A DNA stretch of 64,000 bases from positions 1 through 64,000 of the forward strand of contig NZ_CP059900.1 of assembly GCF_014126825.1 (NCBI RefSeq). The letters are read 5' to 3'. Under the pieces are notes generated by a model. The model did not search any database, was not told where the DNA came from, and saw nothing but the letters and a program-made list of their open reading frames with translations. How positions within the stretch are numbered: the stretch's first letter is position 1; each line of letters begins with the position of its first letter. This document shows positions 11,968 through 24,347 of this stretch, one piece after another. The translations under genes were made by a program, and so were the position numbers. The DNA is from Tomitella gaofuii. Its GTDB lineage: Bacteria; Actinomycetota; Actinomycetes; Mycobacteriales; Mycobacteriaceae.

Positions 11968-14472
11968 TCACGCGTTCGCAGCGGGGAACTCCGGCATCCC
12001 CACGAGCACCGGCACTTTGCGCGGTCCCGAATCGTCGAACGCGACGGTGGGATCCGGCTCCGCGGGAGCGTTGACGAAGGACACGAACCGCTCCAGGGTC
12101 TCCGGGTCGTCGAGCACGGCGGCCCACTCGTCGCGGTACCCCGCCACATGCGACTCCATGGCGTCATCGAGTTCGGCGGCGATCCCGAAGGAGTCCTCGC
12201 ACACGACCTGCCGCACGTGGTCGAGGCCGCCGTCGATCTCCTCGAGCCACCGTGCGGTGCGCTGGAGTCGGTCGGCGGTGCGGATATAGAACATGAGGAA
12301 CCGGTCGATGCAGCGGACCAGCGCGTCGTCGTCGAGTCGGCCCGCGAGTTGTCGCGCATGCGTCGGGGTCTGCCCGCCATTGCCGCCCACGTACAGGTTC
12401 CAACCGGTCTCGGTGGCGATGACGCCCACGTCCTTCGACCGTGCCTCCGCGCATTCGCGGGCGCACCCGGACACGCCCAGCTTGAGCTTGTGCGGCGACC
12501 GCAGCCCCCGGTAGCGCAGCTCCAGGCGCACGGCCATCGACAGGGAATCCTGCACGCCGTACCGGCACCACGAAGACCCCACACAGCTTTTGGCGGTGCG
12601 CAGCGACTTGCCGTACGCGTGCCCCGACTCCATGCCGGCGTCCACCAGTCGACGCCAGATCTGCGGCAGCTGCTCCACCCGGGCGCCGAAAAGGTCGATG
12701 CGCTGGCCGCCCGTGACCTTGGTGTACAGGCCGAAATCGCGGGCGACCTCACCGATGATGATCAGCTGGTCGGGTGTGCACTCGCCGCCGGGCATGCGGG
12801 GGACGACGGAGTACGTGCCGTTCTTCTGCAAGTTCGCGAGGAAGTGGTCGTTGGTGTCCTGCAGTGCCGCCTGCTCGGCGTCGAGGATGTGGTCGGACGA
12901 CGTGGAGGCGAGGATCGATGCGACGACGGGCTTGCAGATCTCACATCCGATACCGCGTCCGTGCTGTGCGATGAGGGCGGAGAATGTGCGCGTGCGGGTG
13001 GCGCGGACTATCTCGAAGAGCTCGGCGCGCGACTGGTCGAAGTGTTCGCACAGGGCCTTCGACAGTGTCACCCCGGACGAGGCCAACAGCTGCTTGACCG
13101 CCGGCAGGCAGCCGCCGCAGGTGGACCCGGCCCGGGTGCGATCGGTAACGGTGGACAGGTCGCAGGCGCCGTCCGCGATGGCCGAGCAGATGCTCGCCTT
13201 GGTCACCGCGTTGCAGGAACAGATCTCGGCGTCGTCCGGCAGCGATCCGGCACCGACGGTGGCTCCGGCAGGCGAGATCAGCGCGGCCGGATCACCGGGG
13301 ATCGGTGACCCGACGAGCGGGCGCAGCGTCGTGTACGCCGTCGCGTCACCCACGAGGATGCCGCCGAGCAGCGTTGATGCGTCGTCGGAGACGACGAGCT
13401 TGGCGTAGGTGCGCTTCGCCGCGTCCGAGAGCACCACCTCCAGCGCTCCGTCGTCGGCGGCGTGGATGTCGCCGAAGCTCGCCACGTCTACCCCCAACAG
13501 CTTGAGCTTGGTCGACGTGTCCGCGCCCGGGAACTCGCCGTCGCCGCCGAGCAGGCGGTCCGCGACCGCGTCGGCCATCGCGTAGCCGGGTGCGACGAGC
13601 CCGTAGCAGGTTCCCTCGACAGCGGCGCATTCGCCGACGGCGTAGACGTCGGGGACGCTGGTCCGCATGGCGCGGTCGGTCGCGATGCCACCGCGCGGCG
13701 CGAGCGCGAGCCCGGCGTCGCCCGCCACGGCGTCCCGGGGCCGGATCCCCGTCGCGAACACCACCACGGCTGCGTCGAGAACAGTTTCGCCGGTCAGGTG
13801 CACCGCGAGCCCGTCGCCGGCGGGTGCGATGGCGTCGGTGCGGCTGCCGGGATGCACGTGCAGGCCGAGATCGGTGACGAGGCGGCCGAGCAGCGCGCCG
13901 CCGCCCGCGTCCACTTGCGCGGACAGCAGCCTGTCGTTGTGCTCGACGATGTGCGGGATGAGCCCGAGCGAGCGTAGGGCATCGGCGGCCTCGAGTCCGA
14001 GCAGGCCCCCGCCCACGACCACCGCGCGCTCACCGTCGCGGCCCTCGACGGCGGCACGGATGGCGTCGAGGTCTCCGATGGTGCGGTAGACGAAGCAGCC
14101 GGGAAGGTCGGCGCCGGGGACCGGTGGGCGGAAGGCGTACGACCCGGTGGCGAACACCAGCGCGTCGTACGGGTGGGTCGCCCCGGAGGCGGAGACCACC
14201 GTGTGCGCCGCCACGTCCACGGCGGTGGCGCCGTCACCGACGCGCAGCTCGACGAGGGGGTCGCCGGCGAAGTCGTTGCCGTCGAGGGCCAACGCGTTCG
14301 GTTCCCATCCGCCGACGTAGGCGGACAGGCCGACGCGGTCGTAGGCGGCCCAGGGCTCCTCGCAAAGCACCGTCACCGACCAGCGGTCCGCCTCATCGCG
14401 CTGCCGCAGGTTCTGCACCAGGCGGTGTCCCACCATCCCGTGACCGATGACGACCAATGACTGCGCGCTCAT
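11968..14472 (-). CDS. nirB: Nitrite reductase [NAD(P)H] large subunit NirB
   Basis: 834-residue cytoplasmic enzyme that reduces nitrite to ammonium with six electrons from NAD(P)H. In order, there is an FAD/NAD-binding oxidoreductase module with VVIGHGMVGHRLV at the N-terminus, and a [2Fe-2S] BFD-like domain (CSCNAV and CGGC) near residues 410-450. A second short Cys motif GIGCEICKP follows near 505. The siroheme/[4Fe-4S] nitrite reductase domain has CVGSSWCRYG near 640 and SGCAREC near 680. The ATG at 14472 overlaps the previous gene's stop by 4 bp. Operon context with nitrate reductase and a siroheme-type chelatase supports an assimilatory role. Confidence 0.95.
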   Translation of the reverse strand: MSAQSLVVIGHGMVGHRLVQNLRQRDEADRWSVTVLCEEPWAAYDRVGLSAYVGGWEPNALALDGNDFAGDPLVELRVGDGATAVDVAAHTVVSASGATHPYDALVFATGSYAFRPPVPGADLPGCFVYRTIGDLDAIRAAVEGRDGERAVVVGGGLLGLEAADALRSLGLIPHIVEHNDRLLSAQVDAGGGALLGRLVTDLGLHVHPGSRTDAIAPAGDGLAVHLTGETVLDAAVVVFATGIRPRDAVAGDAGLALAPRGGIATDRAMRTSVPDVYAVGECAAVEGTCYGLVAPGYAMADAVADRLLGGDGEFPGADTSTKLKLLGVDVASFGDIHAADDGALEVVLSDAAKRTYAKLVVSDDASTLLGGILVGDATAYTTLRPLVGSPIPGDPAALISPAGATVGAGSLPDDAEICSCNAVTKASICSAIADGACDLSTVTDRTRAGSTCGGCLPAVKQLLASSGVTLSKALCEHFDQSRAELFEIVRATRTRTFSALIAQHGRGIGCEICKPVVASILASTSSDHILDAEQAALQDTNDHFLANLQKNGTYSVVPRMPGGECTPDQLIIIGEVARDFGLYTKVTGGQRIDLFGARVEQLPQIWRRLVDAGMESGHAYGKSLRTAKSCVGSSWCRYGVQDSLSMAVRLELRYRGLRSPHKLKLGVSGCARECAEARSKDVGVIATETGWNLYVGGNGGQTPTHARQLAGRLDDDALVRCIDRFLMFYIRTADRLQRTARWLEEIDGGLDHVRQVVCEDSFGIAAELDDAMESHVAGYRDEWAAVLDDPETLERFVSFVNAPAEPDPTVAFDDSGPRKVPVLVGMPEFPAANA

Positions 14473-16019
14473 GCCGCGTCTCCCTTCGCTCCAGTGCGGT
14501 CGTCTCGGTCCGCACCGCTGTCGTGGATTCCACTCTGTCCATGCATGTTCCAGCCCTCGCATAGCGTTCCGACGACACCGCGGCAGCCGCCGCAACCGGT
14601 GCCGGCCCGGGTGGCGCGTGCGACCGCCTCGTCGGACCGGGCGCCGTTCCGCCACGCCTCGGCGATCCGGCCGCGGGTCACCGAGTTGCAGCGGCACACC
14701 ACCGACTCGGGACCTGCGTCCGTCCCGGCCGTCTCGACGCCCGGGGGTGCGTGGCCGATCAGCAGCGACATCCGGTCCTGTGGCACCGGTCCGTTCGAGT
14801 CGAATAGTTGCGTGAAAGCGCCGGCCACGCCGGGATTGCCGAGCGAGAGCGCTCCGACGAGCCGACCCGCGCGGACGACCGCCTTGGCGTAGCGTCCGCG
14901 CGCCGGGTCGGCGAGGGTGAGCACCTCGTGCCCCTGGTCATGGCCGCCGACGTCGACGCGGCCCATGGCGACGAGGTCGATGTCATGCGCCTTGAGCCGC
15001 GTGACCTGCGTGCTGCCGGAGTAGACGGTGTCCCGTGCACCGCAGAGCCGTGCGGCGAGCACCGCGGTCTGTTCCCATGCGGGCTGCACCAGCCCGTAGA
15101 CCACGCCGTCGTGCTCGCAGCAGTCGCCCGCGGCCCACACGTGCGGGGCGCTGGTGCGCAGGGTGTCGTCGACGACGATCCCGTCCGCCGCGGTGATACC
15201 CGCGGAGCGTGCGAGCTCCGTGCGGGGGACGGTCCCTGCGGCGAGGATCAGCAGGTCGGTGGCGACGCGCGTGCCGTCGTCGAGCAGCAGTGCGTGGCCG
15301 GCACGATCGTCGCCGCGAACGAACTCGGCCGCGCGCCGGCCGACCACCAGCTCGGCACCGAGCCCGCGCACGATGCGGGCGAGTACGGCGCCGCCGTCCC
15401 TGTCGAGCTGGCGGTCCATCGGATAGTCCTGCGGGTGCACCAGTGTCACCGCGGCACCGCGCATCAGCACGCCGCGGGCCGCCTCGAGTCCCAGCAGTCC
15501 CGCCCCGACGATGACGACCCGCGCGCCGGGGTGCGCTGCGGCCGCGATGGCCGCGCAGTCGTCCAAGGTCCGGAACGTCGTCACGCCGCGCGCCGGCGTG
15601 CCGTCGTCGCGATAGGCGCCGTCGATACGTGGGAGGTTCGGTGCGCTTCCCGTCGTCAGGACCAACTCGTCGTACTCCACCGGCGGGTGCCCGCCGTCCA
15701 GCGTGAGTGATCGCGCCGCGACATCGATGCCCGTGGCCCGCACGCCGGTGCGGACGGTGACGCCGTCGCCGGGCCGCCACCCGCCCGAACGCATGCGTGT
15801 CTGTGCGGGACCGATGCCTCCGGAGAGGACGTTCGAGAGCAGGACGCGATTGTAGGCGGGATGCGGCTCGTCGCCGATGACGGTGATCCTGACCCGCGCG
15901 CCGGAAGGGTCGAGCGCCCGAAGCTGCTCGACAAGCCGGGTACCGGCCATCCCGTTGCCCACGACGACCACCCGCCGTGGATCCGGACCGCTTCGGGGGG
16001 AGGATTCTGGGCGGATCAC
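14469..16019 (-). CDS. FAD-dependent electron-transfer subunit of nitrate reductase (NasB/NasC-like)
   Basis: 516 residues resembling the N-terminal half of NirB. The FAD motif is VVVVGNGMAGTRLVEQL, there is a NAD-binding VVIVGAGLLGLEAARG, and a C-terminal BFD-type [2Fe-2S] domain has CRCNSV and CGGCRG. Such proteins pass electrons from NAD(P)H to assimilatory nitrate reductase. GTG at 16019 is chosen as start because GGAGG lies 4 nt upstream and GTGA overlaps the nitrate reductase stop; an ATG at 16043 is the alternative. It overlaps nirB by 4 bp. A dimeric or complexed role with the upstream nitrate reductase is inferred from gene order. Confidence 0.88.
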   Translation of the reverse strand: MIRPESSPRSGPDPRRVVVVGNGMAGTRLVEQLRALDPSGARVRITVIGDEPHPAYNRVLLSNVLSGGIGPAQTRMRSGGWRPGDGVTVRTGVRATGIDVAARSLTLDGGHPPVEYDELVLTTGSAPNLPRIDGAYRDDGTPARGVTTFRTLDDCAAIAAAAHPGARVVIVGAGLLGLEAARGVLMRGAAVTLVHPQDYPMDRQLDRDGGAVLARIVRGLGAELVVGRRAAEFVRGDDRAGHALLLDDGTRVATDLLILAAGTVPRTELARSAGITAADGIVVDDTLRTSAPHVWAAGDCCEHDGVVYGLVQPAWEQTAVLAARLCGARDTVYSGSTQVTRLKAHDIDLVAMGRVDVGGHDQGHEVLTLADPARGRYAKAVVRAGRLVGALSLGNPGVAGAFTQLFDSNGPVPQDRMSLLIGHAPPGVETAGTDAGPESVVCRCNSVTRGRIAEAWRNGARSDEAVARATRAGTGCGGCRGVVGTLCEGWNMHGQSGIHDSGADRDDRTGAKGDAA

Positions 16020-18115
16020 AGGGCCTCCAATCGCACGGCGCACACCTTGAACTCCGGCATCCGGCTGGTCGGATCGAGCAGCGGGTTGGTCAGCAGGTTC
16101 GCGCGGGCGCGCCCGGGGAAGTGGAAGGGGACGAACACCGTGTCGGGGCGCATCGCCTCGTCCACCCGGACACGGGCCGTCATCGTGCCGCGGCGACCCA
16201 CCACCCGTGCCAACGCGCCGTCGTGGACGCTGCTGCGTTCCGCGGTGTCGGGGTGCACCTGCACGAATGCCTCGGGGGCGACGTCCACGAGTTCCGCGAT
16301 GCGGCGGGTCTGGGCGCCGGATTGGTACTGCGTGAGGATGCGGCCGGTGGTCGCGAACAGCGGGTGGTCGTCGTCGGTGGCCTCCCCGGGGCCGCGGTGG
16401 TCCACGCCGGCGAAGCGGGCCCGCCCGTCAGGCGTGGCGAACCGGTCGAGGAACAGTCGGGGCGTGCCCGGGTGGTTCTCGGCGGGGCACGGCCAGTGCA
16501 ACGCTTCGCCGCGGTCGAGGCGCTCGTAGCTGATGCCCGCGTAGTCGGCCGCGCCCCCGGCCGACGCGCGGCGGAGCTCTTCGAACACCGCCCGCGGTGT
16601 GGCGGGAAACCTGCTTGGCGGGTGGCCGAGCCGCTGCGCGAGGTCCGACAACACCTGCAGTTCGCTGCGCGCGCCCGGAGGCGGGGATACCGCCCGGCGG
16701 CGGAACAACACCCGGCCCTCGAGGCTCGTCGTGGTGCCGTCCTCCTCCGCCCACTGCAGCACCGGCAGCACCACGTCGGCCATCGCCGCGGTCTCCGAGA
16801 GCACGAAGTCGCTCACCACGAGCAGATCCAGCGAGCGCAGGCGCTCGACGACGTGCGCGGAGTGCGGAGCCGACACTGCCGGGTTGGCGCCGTGCACCAG
16901 TAGCGCCCGAACTCCGCCGTCCGGTCCGGTGCCGTCCATACCGGCCCGGTCGAACAACTCGTAGGCCGACGCGCCCCCGTCCGGCAGAGACGCCTCCGGC
17001 ACGTCCCACACGCGTGCAATGTGTTCGCGGTCGAGGGCGTCGGACAGGTTCCGGTACCCGGGGAGCTGATCGGCCTTCTGGCCGTGCTCACGGCCGCCCT
17101 GCCCGTTGCCCTGTCCGGTGACGGTGCCGTAGCCGCAGCCACGTCTGCCGGGCAGCCCCATCGCCAGCGCGAGGTCGATGACGGCGGAGACCGTGTCGGT
17201 GCCGTGCGCGTGCTGTTCGGCCCCGCGCCCGGTGAGGATGTAGGCGCCGGTGCCGGCGTCGCGGGAGCCGGCGAGGGTCCGTACCGCCCGGCGCAGCGCG
17301 TCGGCGGACACGCCGGTCACCGACTCGACGCGGTGCGGCCACCACCTGCCGGCAGCGGCCCAGGCGGCGTCGAAACCACGGGTGCGCCCGTCGATGAACT
17401 CCTGGTCGGCGTATCCCTCGGTGACGGCGATGTGGAGCATGCCCAACGCCACGGCCGTGTCGGTGCCGGGTGCGACGGGGAGGTGCACGCCCCCGGATTG
17501 CTCTGCCAGCTCGGCGGTGGGGGTCCGGCGCGGGTCGACGACGATGAGGCCGCCGTCCTCGGCCGCGCAGCGCAAGTGCCCCAGCAGCGGTGGCATGGTC
17601 TCGGCGATGTTGGCGCCGGCGAGCATGATCGCCCGCGCGCCCGTGAGGTCCGACACAGGGAACGGCAGTCCCCGGTCGACGCCGAATGCGCGCCTGGCCG
17701 CTGCCGCCGCCGACGACATGCAGAAACGGCCGTTGTAGTCGATGTTCGCGGTTCCCACGGCGACGCGGGCGAACTTTCCCAGCATGTAGGCCTTCTCGTT
17801 GGTCAGCCCGCCGCTGCCGTAGACGGCGACCGCGTTCCGGCCGTGGCGCCGCCGGGTGCGCCTGATCCCGTCGGCGACGGCGTCGAGCGCGCGGTTCCAC
17901 GTGGCCGGTCGCAACGCTCCGGCGCCGTCGCGCACCAGCGGCGTGATGAGCCTGTCGGGGTGCGTCAGCAGCTCTGCACTCGTCCAGCCCTTCTGGCAGA
18001 GCCCGCCGCGGTTGGTGGGGAAGTCGCGGGCCGTGACAGTGGCGCGGTTCCGTGCGTCGCCCGAGACCGTCATCGCGCACTGGAGTCCGCAGTACGGACA
18101 GTGCGTGGCGGTCAT
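16016..18115 (-). CDS. Assimilatory nitrate reductase catalytic subunit (Mo-bis-MGD)
   Basis: 699-residue molybdopterin oxidoreductase. The N-terminus carries a [4Fe-4S] cluster motif (CPYCGLQC, then a fourth Cys in GGLCQKG near residue 40). The molybdopterin oxidoreductase domain follows, and the C-terminal molydopterin dinucleotide-binding domain begins around residue 580. There is no twin-arginine signal, so it is cytoplasmic, as expected for NasA/NarB-type assimilatory enzymes reducing nitrate to nitrite. GGAGG lies 7 nt before the ATG. The start overlaps the stop of a 23-codon leader ORF, and the stop overlaps the electron-transfer gene. Confidence 0.92.
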   Translation of the reverse strand: MTATHCPYCGLQCAMTVSGDARNRATVTARDFPTNRGGLCQKGWTSAELLTHPDRLITPLVRDGAGALRPATWNRALDAVADGIRRTRRRHGRNAVAVYGSGGLTNEKAYMLGKFARVAVGTANIDYNGRFCMSSAAAAARRAFGVDRGLPFPVSDLTGARAIMLAGANIAETMPPLLGHLRCAAEDGGLIVVDPRRTPTAELAEQSGGVHLPVAPGTDTAVALGMLHIAVTEGYADQEFIDGRTRGFDAAWAAAGRWWPHRVESVTGVSADALRRAVRTLAGSRDAGTGAYILTGRGAEQHAHGTDTVSAVIDLALAMGLPGRRGCGYGTVTGQGNGQGGREHGQKADQLPGYRNLSDALDREHIARVWDVPEASLPDGGASAYELFDRAGMDGTGPDGGVRALLVHGANPAVSAPHSAHVVERLRSLDLLVVSDFVLSETAAMADVVLPVLQWAEEDGTTTSLEGRVLFRRRAVSPPPGARSELQVLSDLAQRLGHPPSRFPATPRAVFEELRRASAGGAADYAGISYERLDRGEALHWPCPAENHPGTPRLFLDRFATPDGRARFAGVDHRGPGEATDDDHPLFATTGRILTQYQSGAQTRRIAELVDVAPEAFVQVHPDTAERSSVHDGALARVVGRRGTMTARVRVDEAMRPDTVFVPFHFPGRARANLLTNPLLDPTSRMPEFKVCAVRLEAL

Positions 18116-18183
18116 GCCCCGGCCTCCAAACGTTCCGGGAAGTTGTGGAACATGTTGGGCGAGAACGGATTCGAAGTGGACAT
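18112..18183 (-). CDS. 23-residue leader ORF coupled to nitrate reductase gene
   Basis: Short open frame of 24 codons including stop, beginning MSTSNPFSPNMFHNF. A strong Shine-Dalgarno sequence (GGGAGGA) sits 7 nt upstream of its ATG at 18183. Its TGA overlaps the ATG of the nitrate reductase gene (ATGA), the standard layout for translational coupling. No family is recognised. It could be a small protein of the nitrate operon or a regulatory leader peptide. The evidence is the RBS and overlap only, so coding status needs conservation data. Confidence 0.5.
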   Translation of the reverse strand: MSTSNPFSPNMFHNFPERLEAGA

Positions 18184-18516
18184 CGTGGGTCCTCCCGGCT
18201 GGTGGCAGGACCTCAAACTAACGGTCGGGTGTTGCGGGACCGCTGCTCCGATGTGAACGCGCCGTTACGGTCATCGCCTGCGTGTTACGTCCGATCGACG
18301 GCGGCCGCGACGCCGGCGCGGTGACCGTGACCGGGGGAGTCGCCGATCCGTCGGCCGTTCGGCCCGCACGCCCGCCGCAGGGGACGTGCCGGATCGCCCA
18401 CTACCAGCGTGGACGGGCACGCGCCTATAGACTTGAACGGTTGCGCCGGGTTCACGCGTGCCGCGGGACGGCACGGCACGACACGACACGGACCGGGCTG
18501 GACAGAAGAGGAGCCA
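18184..18516. promoter_or_regulatory. Divergent intergenic region, nitrate operon / gyrA
   Basis: 333 bp between divergent transcription units. It should hold the nitrate operon promoter (minus strand) and the gyrA promoter (plus strand). A TATAGACT sequence at 18426-18433 is a plausible -10 for gyrA. Two GTTAC words near 18264 and 18284 could belong to a nitrogen regulator site, but they do not fit a full GlnR box well enough to call. Confidence 0.4.
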
Positions 18517-22098
<3,582 letters not shown>

Positions 22099-23130
22099 GT
22101 GAGCCCTGACAAGACGCCGGCCTCCCGCACCGGCTCGGGCGGCAAGCCCGAGCAGCCCCGGACTGCCACGACGGACCCCGGGCAGGGGCAGGATCCGGCG
22201 CAGCGGGTGCGGGCCGAGGAGGCCCAGCGCATGCGGGAGCGCGTGCACCAGCGTGAGGTGTCCGAGGAGCAGCAGAATCCGGAGCCGGGCACGGGCTCAG
22301 CCGATGCATCGTCGTCCGCCGGGCGGTCGTCGGGCACGCCGGCGGAGCCGCGGCCGGACGCGCGGGGCACCGATTCCGCAGCCCCGCGCAAAGGTCGGAC
22401 GATCGCGTCGGCCAGCGCGAGCGTGCCACGGCGCACGGAACAGCAGGCGGCCAAGCGCCCCATCATCTCCGGCACCGCCGCGGCGAAGCTGCTCGGCACG
22501 GAGACCGGGACGGGTTCGGGGGCCGAGGGCGCAGGCCCGAAGAAGGCCACCGCTGCGGCCGCCGCGGGTACGACGAGCGGTGGGGCGGGGTCCGCGACCA
22601 AGCCCGGGGGCGGGATCGACGGGCCCACGAGCCACATCGACCGGTCGAGCCTGGCGGCGACGGAGATGCCCGACCTGGGGAAGGTGCGGCACCCCGCGCC
22701 GGCGGAGACGAAGCTCGAGCCGGAGCCGCATCAGCGCACCGCCGTCACAGTCGGCAAACGGCGGGGGCGCGGCCCCCTGCGCGCGTCCATGCAGCTGCGG
22801 TCCATCGACCCCTGGTCGGCCCTCAAGGTGTCCCTGGTGGTCTCGGTGGCGCTGTTCCTGGTGTGGATGGTGGCGGTGGCCATCATCTACGTCGTGCTCG
22901 ACGGCATGGGCGTGTGGGACCGGCTCAACTCCGGTGTGTCCGACATCATCTCCACCGAAGAGTCGAGCTCGGCGCTTGTCGGGCCAGGACAGGTCTTCGG
23001 CGTGGCGGCGATCCTCGGGATCATCAACATCGTGCTGATGACCGCGCTGAGCACGCTGGGTGCCTTCATCTACAACATGTCGTCCGAGATGGTCGGCGGT
23101 GTCGAAGTGACGCTCGCCGACCGGGACTGA
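22099..23130 (+). CDS. DUF3566 transmembrane protein
   Basis: 343 residues. The first 220 are disordered, rich in Ala, Gly, Pro, Glu and Lys. The C-terminal DUF3566 domain (about 230-340) has two membrane segments: the first around [19 protein letters not shown], the second in the [19 protein letters not shown] region. Orthologues follow gyrA in Mycobacteriales (Rv0007 in M. tuberculosis) and have been linked to the cell division/envelope region. The GTG start at 22099 directly abuts the gyrA TAA, so co-expression is likely. The function is not established. Confidence 0.9.
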   Translation: MSPDKTPASRTGSGGKPEQPRTATTDPGQGQDPAQRVRAEEAQRMRERVHQREVSEEQQNPEPGTGSADASSSAGRSSGTPAEPRPDARGTDSAAPRKGRTIASASASVPRRTEQQAAKRPIISGTAAAKLLGTETGTGSGAEGAGPKKATAAAAAGTTSGGAGSATKPGGGIDGPTSHIDRSSLAATEMPDLGKVRHPAPAETKLEPEPHQRTAVTVGKRRGRGPLRASMQLRSIDPWSALKVSLVVSVALFLVWMVAVAIIYVVLDGMGVWDRLNSGVSDIISTEESSSALVGPGQVFGVAAILGIINIVLMTALSTLGAFIYNMSSEMVGGVEVTLADRD

Positions 23131-23217
23131 ATGAATGGACGACCTGCACGATCACCGGTCTCGGGCGCCCGATTTTGGATCGGGCGGAGGCGTACGGTAG
23201 TGTCTGGATTCGTTCGA

Positions 23218-23291
23218 GGGCCTATAGCTCAGGCGGTTAGAGCGCTTCGCTGATAACGAAGAGGTCGGAGGTTCAAGTCCTCCTAGGCCCA
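23218..23291 (+). tRNA. tRNA-Ile (GAT)
   Basis: Complete cloverleaf with acceptor GGGCCTA/TAGGCCC, D-loop with AGGCGGTTAGA, anticodon GAT at 23252-23254 in a CTGATAA loop, and T-arm GGTTCAAGTCC. No CCA is encoded. It follows gyrA-DUF3566 as in other Mycobacteriales. Confidence 0.97.
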
Positions 23292-23320
23292 CCCTCGGCG
23301 CCGACGAAGGGACACCGGTC

Positions 23321-23416
23321 GTGCGGTTTCTCCTCCCCGCCGGTGCTGTGGTCGCAGCCGTCGTCGGCTACCTCGTCTTCCTCCGCGATCGACAGGAAAC
23401 CTGGCACCGGCTGTAG
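23321..23416 (+). CDS. Small membrane ORF between the tRNAs (DLW-39-like position)
   Basis: 31-codon frame from GTG 23321 with GAAGGGA about 10 nt upstream. It encodes a hydrophobic stretch (FLLPAGAVVAAVVGYLVFL) followed by a short charged tail RDRQETWHRL. Related genomes often have a tiny membrane protein of the DLW-39 family between tRNA-Ile and tRNA-Ala; position, size and topology fit, but the sequence match is weak. The promoter of tRNA-Ala probably overlaps its 3' end (TAGACT at 23414-23419). Confidence 0.5.
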   Translation: MRFLLPAGAVVAAVVGYLVFLRDRQETWHRL

Positions 23417-23447
23417 ACTGTGCCGGACCGCATCGCGGCACACCCTC

Positions 23448-23523
23448 GGGGACTTAGCTCAGTTGGTAGAGCGGTAGCTTTGCAAGCTTCAGGTCAGGGG
23501 TTCGATTCCCCTAGTCTCCACCA
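23448..23523 (+). tRNA. tRNA-Ala (TGC)
   Basis: Complete cloverleaf with acceptor GGGGACT/AGTCTCC (one G-T pair), D-arm GCTCAGTTGGTAGAGC, anticodon TGC at 23481-23483, and T-arm with GGTTCGATTCC. CCA is encoded at 23521-23523. The 3' half is overlapped on the opposite strand by the end of the nitroreductase-like frame. Confidence 0.97.
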
Positions 23524-24241
23524 GAAGGTCATTGTTCACACCGTCGTCGGGGCCTGATCGACGGCGGCGGCCAGGCGCTCCACACGCCGTTGCAGCGGAA
23601 ACCGGCTGCGGGAGGCAGCCGGCGGCGAAGCCGAGCGGCAACAGGCCCAGCACGGACCGGGAGCTTCCGACGACCGGCTGGGCCGCCGCGCGCATCGCGT
23701 CGTCATCGATTCCGCCGAGGAAGACCGTGCCGAGACCGAGCGCGGCCGCGCACAGGTGGACATTCTGGACGACCGCGCCGGCCTCGATCCAGCAATACCG
23801 CGCGCCGCGTCCGCGTCCCTGGGCTTGAAAGGCGCGGCCCGCCGCATCGAGGTCCGCCGCCAGCAGGAGCAGCGCCGGGGACTCTGCGGCCCACGCGGCG
23901 TCGAGCGTGGCCCGCGCCAGCGCATGTCGATGGTCCCTCTGCGTGACGGGGATCATCGAGGATTCGGCGGCGTGGAACAGGTACGCGCCGCTCTGCAGCC
24001 CGTCGATGCCTCCCACTGCGACGAAGACGTCCACCGGGTAGTGCGCGTGCGCGGAGGGGTACCGGCGACTCCCGTCCGGGCGCTCGCCGACGGCACCGTC
24101 GAGGAGGCGGATGAGCTGTGCCGCGGGTAGTGGCTCGGCGGACAACGGCTTGGTCGAGGTTCGTGCGGCGAGCACCGCTTCCCACTTTCGCCCGTCAGGA
24201 TGTTCGTCGTCGTGCAGATGGGCCGTGGTGGTTCCGTCCAT
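23489..24241 (-). CDS. Nitroreductase-family (SagB-type) oxidoreductase
   Basis: 250-residue protein with nitroreductase-like features: an early RTSTKPL segment that would contact FMN, SAHAHYPVDVFVAV, then the conserved GRGARYCWIEAGAVVQNVHLCAAALGLGTVFLGGI stretch (given here only as landmarks around residues 150-185) and LLPLGFAAG near the end. These fit the SagB/ThcOx-type FMN oxidoreductase group. The ATG at 24241 is preferred to an upstream GTG inside the parS site. The stop codon lies inside the antisense of tRNA-Ala, so the last 15 or so residues are translated tRNA antisense; the true functional end may be earlier or frameshifted. Confidence 0.7.
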   Translation of the reverse strand: MDGTTTAHLHDDEHPDGRKWEAVLAARTSTKPLSAEPLPAAQLIRLLDGAVGERPDGSRRYPSAHAHYPVDVFVAVGGIDGLQSGAYLFHAAESSMIPVTQRDHRHALARATLDAAWAAESPALLLLAADLDAAGRAFQAQGRGRGARYCWIEAGAVVQNVHLCAAALGLGTVFLGGIDDDAMRAAAQPVVGSSRSVLGLLPLGFAAGCLPQPVSAATACGAPGRRRRSGPDDGVNNDLLVETRGIEPLT

Positions 24242-24267
24242 CGACGGCTGTTCCCGGGCGCGGCCCC

Positions 24268-24281
24268 GTTTCACGTGAAAC
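24268..24281. promoter_or_regulatory. parS: parS site
   Basis: A perfect GTTTCACGTGAAAC, identical to the two sites near 9.58 kb, lies just upstream of the nitroreductase-like gene. It is the third parS in the origin-proximal 25 kb and supports a ParB-binding cluster around oriC. Confidence 0.92.
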
Positions 24282-24347
24282 CGCCTCGCGCCGCCGTATT
24301 GTCGGGAACTGCGAAGAACAGTGCCGACGTGTGGGGGATTGCGGTGA

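Noticed and set aside
18264-18290. GlnR box upstream of the nitrate operon
   Set aside because: Two GTTAC words are present but spacing and partner motif do not fit the consensus well enough.
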